Shown: positions 52,441-61,361 of the stretch, in pieces
Layout: each line of letters opens with the position of its first letter
How positions within the stretch are numbered: position 1 is the first letter of the stretch
Source of the DNA: Lachnospiraceae bacterium 28-4
Lineage (GTDB): Bacteria > Bacillota > Clostridia > Lachnospirales > Lachnospiraceae
Length of the DNA: 64,000 nt
Assembly: GCA_000403275.2 (NCBI GenBank)
Contig: KE159599.1
Span: forward strand, 333,381 to 397,380
Direction: 5' to 3'
Program-made: the position numbers and the translations under genes
Notes under the pieces: generated by a model
The model's database searches: none
What the model was told of the DNA's origin: nothing
What the model saw: the letters and a program-made list of their open reading frames with translations, nothing else

Positions 52441-53535
52441 ATTTTTAATCCTTTTTTAGCGGGAGGCATGCTCAGCACAAACGCCTCCATCAATAAACTA
52501 ATCATAGCGGAAATGCCGGCATGCACCGTTACGCAGCCGCTGGCCGGAAAAAGCGCCCAGGATATTTTTTCCACCGACCTGTTTATTCAGGAAATTAAGA
52601 GTGCCGCCGGCAGACTCCATATCCAGGCCGCCTCCCTTGAGGAAAAATCCCTTCCTTTGCACCTGGAATACAGTCTGGAAAGCGATGATGCCCATGTACG
52701 CGCCGCAGCACACGATATACTGAAGCTTTTTGGCGAACGTCTTGCCGTAATCCTTCTTTGTCTGAAAGAGGGTTCTCCGGCAAACCGCAGGGCGCGCCCT
52801 GACTGGGGCGATGAAGAATGGAATTACTGGAGTTCCCTGAAGCGTATTATATTGGTAGGCGGACTTGCCAGCCCGCCGCTGGGAGAACAGTTAAAATATT
52901 ATGTGGAGCAGGTTTTCAGGGCCTCAGGCAAAAGCCCTTATGCGATTGTTCTCGGCAAAGACTCCACTTACGCAGGTCTGCGGGGCTGCACTACTTATCT
53001 GCAGGACGACTCCCGAACCGGCCAGGCGAATCTGATCTTCGACTATGGGCAGAGCTTTATCAAAAGGAGTTATGCCATTATGGACGGCCATCGGGTTCAG
53101 GATATCATCATCCTTGGAAAAACTTTATCCCGGCATGTGGAATGGGACGTGAAAGATCCACTGGTCGAAGAAGCTGAGGCCCAGGCGTTGAACCGGTATT
53201 TTCTCGACACCATCACGCGTACCATCCACGAAGTGGAAGGCAGAGGACTCCTTATTCACCCGCATATCGTTTTAAGCATCGCCAATTACGTAAAAAACGG
53301 GCAAATCGCCAATCGGGGAGGATATGGAAAGCTGCGGCTGATCGCCCCCAATTACGCCCAATATCTTTCTTCCTGTATGAAGGAGCGTTTTGGCAGAGAT
53401 TTCTTTTTTACCCTGCTCCACGACGGAACAGCCATGGCTGCCGGTTATGCCGACTATAAAGAGTCCGTATGTATTTCTCTTGGCACCGCTTTCGGCGTCG
53501 GCTTTCCGCCGGGCGGAAAAATATCTGACGAATAA
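52441..53535 (+). CDS. ASKHA-fold (hexokinase/ROK-like) protein with apparent AUU start
   Basis: About 364 residues from ATT at 52441, which sits seven bases after a perfect AAGGAGGG; the only downstream ATG (52468) has a ribosome site one base away, and no ATG, GTG or TTG is in frame between the promoter and 52441. Sequence contains ILVGGLASPPLGEQ (about 133-147 from the later start), a mid-domain and HDGTAMAAGYADYKESVCISLGTAFGVGFP, resembling the phosphate and adenosine loops of sugar-kinase/actin folds. Substrate unclear. Followed by a LUD protein in the same operon. Confidence 0.65.
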   Translation: MFNPFLAGGMLSTNASINKLIIAEMPACTVTQPLAGKSAQDIFSTDLFIQEIKSAAGRLHIQAASLEEKSLPLHLEYSLESDDAHVRAAAHDILKLFGERLAVILLCLKEGSPANRRARPDWGDEEWNYWSSLKRIILVGGLASPPLGEQLKYYVEQVFRASGKSPYAIVLGKDSTYAGLRGCTTYLQDDSRTGQANLIFDYGQSFIKRSYAIMDGHRVQDIIILGKTLSRHVEWDVKDPLVEEAEAQALNRYFLDTITRTIHEVEGRGLLIHPHIVLSIANYVKNGQIANRGGYGKLRLIAPNYAQYLSSCMKERFGRDFFFTLLHDGTAMAAGYADYKESVCISLGTAFGVGFPPGGKISDE

Positions 53536-53550
53536 CAAGGAGGTAACGCT

Positions 53551-54186
53551 ATGACGCACAAACAGGCCGCTTTTGCGGCAACCGCAAAAAGCATTATTAA
53601 AAATCTGGAAAAAAGAGGAATGGAGGGCTATTTCTTTGAAAATTCGGCCTCCTGCGTGGATGCCGTCCTATCTTCCATCCCAGAAAACAGTTCCATTTCA
53701 TGGGGCGGCAGCGAAACGATTAAGGAATCCGGCCTGATGGATAAGATATCCCAGGGGAGTTATCAGCTCATTGACCGTTTCAGCGCTTCTTCTCCTGAAG
53801 AAAGCAGGGAATTGTATGCCAAATCAGTCTTATCCGACTATTATCTTATGAGTTCCAACGCCATAACCCTTGGCGGGGAGCTGGTCAATATTGACGGCAG
53901 CGGCAACCGGGTGGCATGTCTGATCCACGGCCCGAGAAACGTTATTATTTTAGCGGGCATGAACAAGATCGTTACCGATGTGGGTACCGGCATCGAAAGA
54001 GTGCGTAATTTCGCCGCCCCTCCCAATGCCCACCGCCTGAACCGCCAGACTCCGTGCCTCGCCAACGGAAGCTGCGGAGACTGCCTTTCCCCCGACTGTA
54101 TGTGCAATCATATCGTCATCACCCGGCGAAGCGGCATCCAGGGAAGGATTAAAGTTTATTTTATCGCGGAAGAACTTGGCTATTGA
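53551..54186 (+). CDS. LUD-domain (LutC/DUF162) protein
   Basis: 211 residues. SWGGSETIKESGLM, YLMSSNAIT..GELVNIDGSGNRVACLIHGPRNVIILAGMNKIV and a Cys-rich stretch (CGDCLSPDCMCNHIVITRR) match the LUD family of lactate-utilisation-related proteins. The ATG is preceded by AAGGAGGT. 15 bases after the ASKHA gene. The Cys cluster could bind iron-sulphur or zinc. Exact role unknown in this context. Confidence 0.85.
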   Translation: MTHKQAAFAATAKSIIKNLEKRGMEGYFFENSASCVDAVLSSIPENSSISWGGSETIKESGLMDKISQGSYQLIDRFSASSPEESRELYAKSVLSDYYLMSSNAITLGGELVNIDGSGNRVACLIHGPRNVIILAGMNKIVTDVGTGIERVRNFAAPPNAHRLNRQTPCLANGSCGDCLSPDCMCNHIVITRRSGIQGRIKVYFIAEELGY

Positions 54187-54220
54187 CCGCATACGCTCCG
54201 CGAAAAGAACGATATCATAC

Positions 54221-54252
54221 AAAGAGTTGGCTCGGAAGCCAACTCTTTTTTA
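54221..54252 (+). terminator. Terminator of the ASKHA-LUD operon
   Basis: AAAGAGTTGGC-tcggaa-GCCAACTCTTTTTT; stem nearly the same as at 22690. Confidence 0.85.
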
Positions 54253-54288
54253 TCTTCTTTCGAAACTGCAAAGCTGCGAAACACTCTT

Positions 54289-55527
54289 TTATACTAGCGG
54301 ATACCGGTCGGTCAGTTCCTGAACGATCGCTCTCGCTTCCGCTATCTTTTCTTCTCCTCCTTTGATCACGAGCGCGACTGCCTCCGCGATCCTGTCCATA
54401 TCTTCCGTTCCCATTCCCCTCGATGTTACTGCCGGAGTACCGAGTCTGATACCGCTTGTGACAAACGGTGATTTGGGATCGTTCGGAATCGTATTCTTAT
54501 TCGCCGTAATATGCGCCTCATCCAGAAGCTTTTCCACTGCCTTGCCCGTCAGGTCGAAGTTCGTCAGATCCACCAGCATCAGGTGATTATCCGTACCGCC
54601 GGATACGATTTTTATTCCTCTTGCCAGCAAACCGCTGCAAAGCGCCTGGGCATTATCCACGATTCCCTTTTGGTATGTTTTAAACTCATCAGCCAACGCC
54701 TCTTTGAAACATACTGCCTTTGCCGCGATCACATGCATCAGCGGCCCTCCCTGGATGCCGGGGAAGATGGCTTTATTGAAATTATATTTATCCGCAGCTT
54801 CCTGGTTGCAGAGGATCAGACCGCCGCGCGGACCGCGCAGCGTCTTGTGGGTCGTCGTCGTCACCACGTCCGCATAAGGGATCGGGCTCGGATGAAGCCC
54901 AGCCGCCACCAGACCGGCAATATGGGCCATATCCACCATAAGGACAGCTCCGGCCTCATCGGCCACTTCCCTGAATCTCTTAAAATCAATGGTTCTTGCA
55001 TAAGCGGATGCACCCGCAATGATCATTTTCGGCCTGGTTTCCAGGGCAATATCCCTTAATTGATCATAATCGATAAATCCTTCGTCATTTACCCCGTAAG
55101 GTACAATCTTAAAATATTTCCCGGAAATATTGACCGGACTCCCATGAGTCAGATGTCCGCCATGATCCAGATTCATGCCCATAATCGTGTCGCCCGGATT
55201 GCAGATTGCAAACTGGACGGCCAGGTTCGCCTGTGCGCCGGAATGCGGCTGTACATTGGCATAATCACAGCCGAACAACTCTTTTGCCCTCTCGATCGCC
55301 AGATTTTCCACCACATCCACACATTCGCAGCCGCCATAATATCTTTTTCCCGGGTACCCTTCCGCATATTTATTGGTCAACGGGCTCCCCATCGCTGCCA
55401 TGACCGCTTTGCTCACCCAGTTTTCCGACGCGATCAATTCAATGTGGCTGTTCTGTCTGTTCTGTTCGTCCACGATCGCCTGCGCGATTTCAGGATCCAC
55501 GTTCTTTACTTCATCAAACGAATACAT
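54289..55527 (-). CDS. glyA: Serine hydroxymethyltransferase
   Basis: 412 residues, full family length. Converts serine to glycine while loading one-carbon units on tetrahydrofolate. Contains [19 protein letters not shown] and the PLP-binding Lys in [14 protein letters not shown]. Ribosome site AGGAGGATATGATAT. No glycine riboswitch is recognisable upstream. Confidence 0.97.
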   Translation of the reverse strand: MYSFDEVKNVDPEIAQAIVDEQNRQNSHIELIASENWVSKAVMAAMGSPLTNKYAEGYPGKRYYGGCECVDVVENLAIERAKELFGCDYANVQPHSGAQANLAVQFAICNPGDTIMGMNLDHGGHLTHGSPVNISGKYFKIVPYGVNDEGFIDYDQLRDIALETRPKMIIAGASAYARTIDFKRFREVADEAGAVLMVDMAHIAGLVAAGLHPSPIPYADVVTTTTHKTLRGPRGGLILCNQEAADKYNFNKAIFPGIQGGPLMHVIAAKAVCFKEALADEFKTYQKGIVDNAQALCSGLLARGIKIVSGGTDNHLMLVDLTNFDLTGKAVEKLLDEAHITANKNTIPNDPKSPFVTSGIRLGTPAVTSRGMGTEDMDRIAEAVALVIKGGEEKIAEARAIVQELTDRYPLV

Positions 55528-55630
55528 ATATCATATCCTCCTATTCATAAACAATCCCTTTTTACACTATTACGCTAAAGTATACCATAGATCCTTTTGA
55601 ATGAAAACTATGTAAAAGGAATATATTTTA

Positions 55631-55650
55631 AAGAATTCTTAAGAATTCTT
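55631..55650. promoter_or_regulatory. Tandem palindrome between glyA and the kinase gene
   Basis: AAGAATTCTT occurs twice in a row in the 289-base gap between divergent genes. Perfect palindrome and tandem placement suit a dimeric regulator; no partner known. The rest of the gap holds AT-rich promoter sequence. Confidence 0.35.
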
Positions 55651-55816
55651 AAGGGATATATACGAGAAGTCTTCTTTACATCGTGATAAAATACTGCTAA
55701 AATGATGGATGATCAAAAACAATGGATGCCAGGCTTTGCCAGCCATCCTTATGTTCAACAGAAGATATCCCGCCGCCCGCCATTCGGGCAGCGTCAGACA
55801 TCCACGGAGGAATATT

Positions 55817-56806
55817 ATGTACCATATTATTGTCAATCCGGCTTCCAAATCGGGCAGGGGACGGGTCATCTGGGGAGAGCTGGAACAGATATTCCGGAAA
55901 GAAGGCATTCCCCACAAGGTTTTGTACTCAAAAGGCGTCGGTCATGTCACCAAAGTAGTCGAACGGCTGACTGCCCCGGATAAAGAGGGAACAGACCGGC
56001 TTCCAGTCAAACTGATCATCCTTGGCGGCGACGGCACCATAAACGAAGCCCTCCAGGGAATCCGGGATTTTGACAAGGTTTTACTTGGCTACATTCCTAC
56101 CGGCTCCAGCAACGATCTGGCAAGAGATTTGAATCTCCCGAAAGATCCGAAGAAAATCCTTCGCAATATTTTAAAAGGAAACACGATACGAACGATGGAT
56201 CTGGGCATCCTTACTTATTCGGATATCATAGCCGGCGACGCGAGGGAACGTTCCAGAATAAAATCCTCCGCCGTACCGGCGCACAGATTTTTTGCCGTCA
56301 GCAGCGGAATCGGATTTGACGCCGCAGTATGCGAAGAGGCGCTTGCCTCCCGTTTTAAGAGTACATTAAATAAGCTCGGCCTCGGGAAACTTACTTACCT
56401 CGCGATCGCTCTGCAGCAGTTAATCGCCGCGAAACGGGTTTCCTGCGATATTTATCTGAACGAAGAACAAACGCCTATCCACATCGACCGGCTTTTGTTC
56501 ACTGCTTTTATGATACACAAATATGAAGGCGGCGGTTTTCAATTCTGCCCTATGGCGGATGACAGCGACGGAAAGCTGGATCTGTGCATTGTCGGGTCGC
56601 TTCCAAAACCTGTTATTTTAGCCGCTCTGCCCACCGCATTTTTCGGGAAGCACTATATATTTTCATCCATCAGGCATTATGCTGCATCCAAAGTAAGGTT
56701 TCAGACATCCATTCCTTTATGGGTACATACGGACGGCGAGGTCTATACCAAATCGAATAGCATCACCGTGTCCTGTCTGCCGCGAAAAATAAAACTAATG
56801 ATGTAG
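55817..56806 (+). CDS. Diacylglycerol/lipid kinase family protein
   Basis: 329 residues from the ATG at 55817 (CGGAGG six bases upstream); an earlier frame at 55709 is not supported by a ribosome site. DAGK catalytic motif LIILGGDGTINEALQGI, nucleotide and metal residues in IPTGSSNDLARDL, and ASGIGFD-like VSSGIGFDAAV. Like YegS/DgkB it phosphorylates diacylglycerol or related lipids, feeding phosphatidic acid back to membranes. Followed by a PAP2 phosphatase gene. Confidence 0.92.
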   Translation: MYHIIVNPASKSGRGRVIWGELEQIFRKEGIPHKVLYSKGVGHVTKVVERLTAPDKEGTDRLPVKLIILGGDGTINEALQGIRDFDKVLLGYIPTGSSNDLARDLNLPKDPKKILRNILKGNTIRTMDLGILTYSDIIAGDARERSRIKSSAVPAHRFFAVSSGIGFDAAVCEEALASRFKSTLNKLGLGKLTYLAIALQQLIAAKRVSCDIYLNEEQTPIHIDRLLFTAFMIHKYEGGGFQFCPMADDSDGKLDLCIVGSLPKPVILAALPTAFFGKHYIFSSIRHYAASKVRFQTSIPLWVHTDGEVYTKSNSITVSCLPRKIKLMM

Positions 56807-56896
56807 CCGTTGTTTTTTGCCTGTCGTTTATGAGGAGAGCCAGTTTGTGTCTGCGGCTTACCGCTTGCAGATTACAGAAGGGAAAAGGGATTAACT

Positions 56897-57586
56897 ATGA
56901 AAGGGAACAAAATCAGATTTTTTTATGAGAAATACAAACACGCAATACCGCTTTTGATTTATGGAATCATTTATTTAACGTGGTTCGTATATCTGGAACG
57001 TAAAGTTACAAAAGACTATTGGGTCATTCATATGGCATTGGACGACCGCATCCCGTTTTGCGAAGCATTCGTCATTCCATATTTTTTATGGTTTGTCTAT
57101 GTTTCAGCAATAGTCGTATACTTGTTTTTTAAAGATAAAGACGATTATTACAGGGCATGTATCTTTCTTTTCACAGGAATGACCATCTTTCTAATCATTT
57201 CCACCCTGTTTCCTAACGGCCATCACCTGCGTCCGCAGACGATGCCAAGGGACAACGTCTTTACCAGGCTCATATCCATGCTTTACAGCACCGATACGCC
57301 GACCAATTTATGGCCCAGCATTCATGTATATAATTCGCTAGCCGCTCATTTTGCCATTGTAAAGAACAAGCGGCTCACAAATAAAAAATGGATACGCGTT
57401 TCTTCACTTTTCCTCTGCGTATCCATCATATTGTCCACCATGTTTATCAAACAGCATTCCGTTTTCGATGTGGGAACAGCTTTTATTATGGCGGCCGTCA
57501 TGTACGGGATGGTTTATAAATATGATATCATAACGGCGTACCGGGAATGGCGCATGCGCAAGAAAGCGACGCCGCAGATCAACTGA
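56897..57586 (+). CDS. PAP2-family membrane phosphatase
   Basis: 229 residues, six helices. Phosphatase motifs are seen as LWPSIHVYNSLAAH (PSxH box) and HSVFDVGTAF with the preceding KQ and Ser (SxxxxKQHSVFD). The first K-x6-RP motif is modified to RLISMLYSTDTP and neighbouring residues, so activity is probable but not certain. May act on lipid phosphates, in line with the lipid kinase next door (90 bases). Confidence 0.78.
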   Translation: MKGNKIRFFYEKYKHAIPLLIYGIIYLTWFVYLERKVTKDYWVIHMALDDRIPFCEAFVIPYFLWFVYVSAIVVYLFFKDKDDYYRACIFLFTGMTIFLIISTLFPNGHHLRPQTMPRDNVFTRLISMLYSTDTPTNLWPSIHVYNSLAAHFAIVKNKRLTNKKWIRVSSLFLCVSIILSTMFIKQHSVFDVGTAFIMAAVMYGMVYKYDIITAYREWRMRKKATPQIN

Positions 57587-57590
57587 CCGA

Positions 57591-58628
57591 TCAGTTAAAT
57601 TTGAAAAACCGCCGGCAGATTCGATATCCTTCAATGGATATCTTTCTGCCTCCTTTTCCCGGAAGATTCATGGAATTTCCTAAGATCCCATACCGCAGCC
57701 GGATATATAGCCGTTTGTCCTTCTGTTTGATATAATTCCACAGTTCTTTTTTCTTTTCCAGGTGTTCCTGCGTGCCTCCGCGAATAAGCAGGACGGAGGA
57801 AACTGTCGTGATGATCTCCAGATAGTTAGTCATATAATTACGCATCTTGCGGCAGTTTTTTATTTTCTGCCTGTTTTCCACCATATAATCCACCATGATT
57901 TTGTTTACTTTGATCTGCTGGTCGATTCTGGATATCATGATCGTCTCATTGACAGACTGCCCTTCCCTGCCAATATAATAGCGGTAAAAATTAACGTCCA
58001 TGTAATACATATTTTTTACGTAAGGCAAGGGTTCAAAAACAAAGAGATTGTCCACATAAAATGTATTTTCGGGCAGTTTAAGCCCGCATTCCCGCAATAG
58101 TTTCGTTCTGAATATCACCGAATGCATCAGGATATACTGCCCCTTATGGAAATGCCTCACCTGTTTCCACGTAAACATTTCCTCTTCCGGCAGGGCATGA
58201 TGGTAACGCATCACTTTGTTTTTCTTTGCTCCCTGTTTTTCATATACAAAATTGCTGATCAGCATGTCCAACGTTTCCCCACCGCCCGCTGTCTCCCTTA
58301 GAAATGCAAGGATCTTCTGATATTCGCTCTCTTTCACCCAGTCATCGCTGTCCACCACTTTAAAGAACAATCCCGATGCATTTTCGATTCCCTCATTCAC
58401 TGCGGATCCGTGTCCTCCATTTTCCTTATGAATCGCTTTGACGATCAATGGGTATTTTTCGGCATATTCATCCGCGATACCGGCTGTCCCGTCCGTGGAA
58501 CCATCATCCACGATAATCAGTTCCACATCTTCGCCTCCGACCAGCAGGGAGTCGATGCATTTTTTCATATAATTTTCTGAATTATAACAAGGTATCGTCA
58601 CTGTCAATAATTTCATTTTTTTCCTCAT
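57591..58628 (-). CDS. Glycosyltransferase family 2
   Basis: 345 residues. GT-A fold with TVTIPCYNSENYMKKCIDSLL, VDDGSTDGT and DSDDWVKESEYQ (the DxD-type metal site). ATG overlaps the fusion-gene stop by four bases; the alternative ATG at 58616 has GAGGAA five bases upstream. Transfers a sugar to a cell-envelope acceptor, undefined. Confidence 0.9.
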   Translation of the reverse strand: MRKKMKLLTVTIPCYNSENYMKKCIDSLLVGGEDVELIIVDDGSTDGTAGIADEYAEKYPLIVKAIHKENGGHGSAVNEGIENASGLFFKVVDSDDWVKESEYQKILAFLRETAGGGETLDMLISNFVYEKQGAKKNKVMRYHHALPEEEMFTWKQVRHFHKGQYILMHSVIFRTKLLRECGLKLPENTFYVDNLFVFEPLPYVKNMYYMDVNFYRYYIGREGQSVNETIMISRIDQQIKVNKIMVDYMVENRQKIKNCRKMRNYMTNYLEIITTVSSVLLIRGGTQEHLEKKKELWNYIKQKDKRLYIRLRYGILGNSMNLPGKGGRKISIEGYRICRRFFKFN

Positions 58629-60424
58629 TTCTGCGAAGCCTTATCGCGCATAACTCCAAGCTTAATATCAAGATATTCCGTATAAGCAGCATAGGCGGAA
58701 GGCACCGGATAGTTTTCCCTCACTTCATTCTTGTCTACAAAGATCCAATCCTGCCGGAATTCCGGCTTTTCAGGGCGTTCCAGCTCGTCTACTTTTATGG
58801 CATATCCCACCATATGCCATTCCTTATGGGAAAAAATATGTTTTGCTTCCCCGATCGGACGGATGCGGAGTACTTTTAACCCCATTTGTCCCAAGATCTC
58901 CAGCACCTTGCCCTCCGCCAGCCTTCCTTCCAGTACAGGAAATTCATACATCCCCGCCAGAAGCCCCTTTTCCGGCCGCCGCCGGAAAGCAGCCCGATCC
59001 TCGTCCTGAATGACAAGAACCGTCTTTTCCTCTATTTTTCTCGCTTTCTTCGCTTTCTTCTTCGGAAATTCCGCCGTTTTCCCCATGTGGTGCGCCTGGC
59101 AGAGAGCCTCCCATGGGCATTCGCCGCATTTGGGTTCCCCATTGGGCAGACAAACCATAGCTCCCAGTTCCATCAGCGCCTGGTTAAAATCTCCCGGGCG
59201 GTTTACAGGAATCACTTCCCGTAGTTCCTTTTCCACCCTGGTCTTTGTTTTCTGGGATAAAATGTCTTCCCCATCCATCCTCAGCCTGGAAAGAACCCGG
59301 AGAACATTCCCATCCACTGCAGGAACCGCCTTCCCGTATGCGATCGACGCTATTGCGCCGGCCGTATAGCTTCCGATGCCGGGCAGCTCCAGCAAACTTT
59401 CATATTCCGACGGCATTTTTCCTTCATGCTCTTTTACAATCGCTTTCGCGGCCTTTTGCAGATTTCTAACCCGGTTATAATATCCAAGACCCTCCCACAG
59501 CTTTACCAGTTTATCCTCTTCCATTTCCGCCAATGCCTGAATATCCGGCACATTTTGAATAAAGCGGTCATAATAGGGCTTTACCGCCTCCACTCTCGTT
59601 TGCTGCAGCATAATTTCCGACAGCCACACATAATAAGGCTGCGGGTCTTCCCTCCACGGGAGTATGCGCCTCCCCTTGTCATACCATTTTAAGAGCGGTT
59701 CCGCGATTTTTTCCAGTATCCGCTGCTCGCCTTTTTCTTCTCCCTGCAGTCTTACCGGCACGGGATTTCCTATTTCCATGGACTCCTCCGTTACCGTGCA
59801 ATCATAAGCCAATATTTCTACTCCGGCCTTTCGGGCGTTTTCCAGTGCCTCTGCAAATGCCGGATGGGTTTCGGCATTCGGTGCAAAAAAATCCACGCCT
59901 TTCATCTGTATTACGAAGAGGACATATGCTTTATAGCCTTCTTTGACCGCCTCCGCCAATTCTTCCACATGTTTTACCGCCCTCCCGGAAGGGGCATCCG
60001 GAAAATAAGCTCCGCCCTCCCGCTCCAGTGTAACACCCTTTACTTCAAGGAAAATCTTATCTTCTTCCGTCTCCACATAAAAATCAAACCGGGAAGTCTT
60101 ATAAGTTTTTTCTGCCCGGATGTTTGTCAGGGAAGGAAACAATTCTTTTTTCAAAAGCCATTCTCCCACCGCCTTATTAGGGGCATTGGAATCCATATTG
60201 ATCATGCGGTCTCCTTTTTTTACCGCCACCAGGTCATAACCGGTAGAACGTCCCGGGCTGACACCTTTTTCCAGATATACCACCGCATCCTCCACCAGCA
60301 GTTCCCGGCATCTCCCCGTATTTTTCACATGGACTTTCTCCGTCCTCCCCCCCATATCCACATAGGCAATGAAGCGGTTCGGTCTGCTTAAAAACCTTCC
60401 CTCTGTAATTTGTGTATATTTCAT
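58625..60424 (-). CDS. SfsA-MutY fusion: nuclease-like plus adenine glycosylase
   Basis: 599 residues in one uninterrupted frame. Residues 1-225 are a complete SfsA protein: DMGGRTEKVHVKNTGRCREL, SRFDFYV (Asp114), FLEVKG (Glu127, Lys129) and FPDAPSGRAVKHVEEL; this is a PD-(D/E)XK-related nucleic-acid binding fold. Residues 235-599 are a complete MutY: Glu270 (LSEIMLQQT), helix-hairpin-helix LELPGIGSYTAGA, catalytic Asp371 (VDGNVLRV), iron-sulphur ligands Cys425, 433, 436, 442 and the C-terminal NUDIX-like 8-oxoG domain (HIFSHKEWHMVGY). Excises A opposite 8-oxoG. Both halves are of normal length, so a genuine fusion, not a read-through artefact. Confidence 0.93.
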   Translation of the reverse strand: MKYTQITEGRFLSRPNRFIAYVDMGGRTEKVHVKNTGRCRELLVEDAVVYLEKGVSPGRSTGYDLVAVKKGDRMINMDSNAPNKAVGEWLLKKELFPSLTNIRAEKTYKTSRFDFYVETEEDKIFLEVKGVTLEREGGAYFPDAPSGRAVKHVEELAEAVKEGYKAYVLFVIQMKGVDFFAPNAETHPAFAEALENARKAGVEILAYDCTVTEESMEIGNPVPVRLQGEEKGEQRILEKIAEPLLKWYDKGRRILPWREDPQPYYVWLSEIMLQQTRVEAVKPYYDRFIQNVPDIQALAEMEEDKLVKLWEGLGYYNRVRNLQKAAKAIVKEHEGKMPSEYESLLELPGIGSYTAGAIASIAYGKAVPAVDGNVLRVLSRLRMDGEDILSQKTKTRVEKELREVIPVNRPGDFNQALMELGAMVCLPNGEPKCGECPWEALCQAHHMGKTAEFPKKKAKKARKIEEKTVLVIQDEDRAAFRRRPEKGLLAGMYEFPVLEGRLAEGKVLEILGQMGLKVLRIRPIGEAKHIFSHKEWHMVGYAIKVDELERPEKPEFRQDWIFVDKNEVRENYPVPSAYAAYTEYLDIKLGVMRDKASQK

Positions 60425-60444
60425 TTCCGTTTTTCCCTTATCCG

Positions 60445-61029
60445 TTATCTCAGCCTGTTGCTTTCGAACCTTTCCATCAAGGTCAAGCAGTTCCTGAATT
60501 CCACATATTGTTCTTCGATATCCCCCGGTTTCAGTTCGATATCCAAAGCAATAGACATAATATTGATCATTTCGCCGGTGATTCTGTGGTGAAGGGCGGA
60601 AAGGATATTCAAACGTTCCTCACAGCTGGACGCATCCAAAAACTCTGCCACCAGCGGATCCAGCCCTGTCTCTCCGGCCTCTTCTTTTTCCCCGCTTTTA
60701 TGAAAACGCGCGCCTTCATCCATATGAGGGGTTTCGGTAAAAACCGGGCTTTCATCCGAAGATACGCCCTTTGCAAAGGGTACTATTTTATCCTGGTCAG
60801 GGGCGACACGTTCAAACCGGTATTTCTGATTCGCCTCCGGATATTTTTCCTTATCCAGCTTTCCCATAAACATCAATAACGGGCGGGCATAAATTTTAAA
60901 ATCGCCGTAAAGCGCCTGATAAACCACAAGCTGTTCTCCTGTCTCCGAATGCTCCGCAAGCGTTACTATTTGATATAAATTTCCTTTAAAATGCCGGTAT
61001 ATCTCCTGTGGAACCGGTATCTGACGCAT
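60445..61029 (-). CDS. DUF1653 protein with C-terminal extension
   Basis: 194 residues from the ATG at 61029 (AGGAGG eight bases upstream; the GTG at 61038 is too close to it). The N-terminal 80 residues (PQEIYRHFKGNLYQIVTLAEHSETGEQLVVYQALYGDFKIYARPL) are DUF1653. The C-terminal half is helical and acidic. Role unknown; minus strand, next to the fusion gene. Confidence 0.85.
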   Translation of the reverse strand: MRQIPVPQEIYRHFKGNLYQIVTLAEHSETGEQLVVYQALYGDFKIYARPLLMFMGKLDKEKYPEANQKYRFERVAPDQDKIVPFAKGVSSDESPVFTETPHMDEGARFHKSGEKEEAGETGLDPLVAEFLDASSCEERLNILSALHHRITGEMINIMSIALDIELKPGDIEEQYVEFRNCLTLMERFESNRLR

Positions 61030-61164
61030 AACAGGCACCTCCTCCTAAAATAAACTATATATTTTTTTCGCAGCCAATAATATCATTATTATAATACCCA
61101 CATACCTTCTTGTCATGCTTTTATTTCTTAAGATTTTGCATATAGCGGGCATACGGGCTTTTTC

Positions 61165-61201
61165 GGAAATTAATTTTGAAAGATTTGCCGGGCGGCAGGA
61201 C
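61165..61201. repeat. Relic of the long-hairpin element family, copy C
   Basis: GGAAATTAATTTTGAAAG (61165-61182) matches the terminal part of copy A, and CCGGGCGGCAGGA (61188-61200) matches the inner end of copy A's left arm. No partner arm was found within the 61030-61361 gap, so it seems to be a deleted single arm. The rest of that gap is AT-rich without genes. Confidence 0.55.
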
Positions 61202-61361
61202 AGTACATAAGACGGCAATGAAAATGCCGGAAATGTCAGAGAAAGAATTGGCTTGTCAAATATTTTTCTTTTATGGAATTTTATGATGTTGAATTCATCG
61301 GCCCCCTTGCTTTTGAACAACAGGAGGCGCACGGAGTATGCCTCCATTCGTTCGGCATTTA

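Noticed and set aside
54289..55700. Glycine riboswitch upstream of glyA
   Set aside because: No aptamer-like conserved core in 55528-55690; only AT-rich sequence and the palindrome pair.
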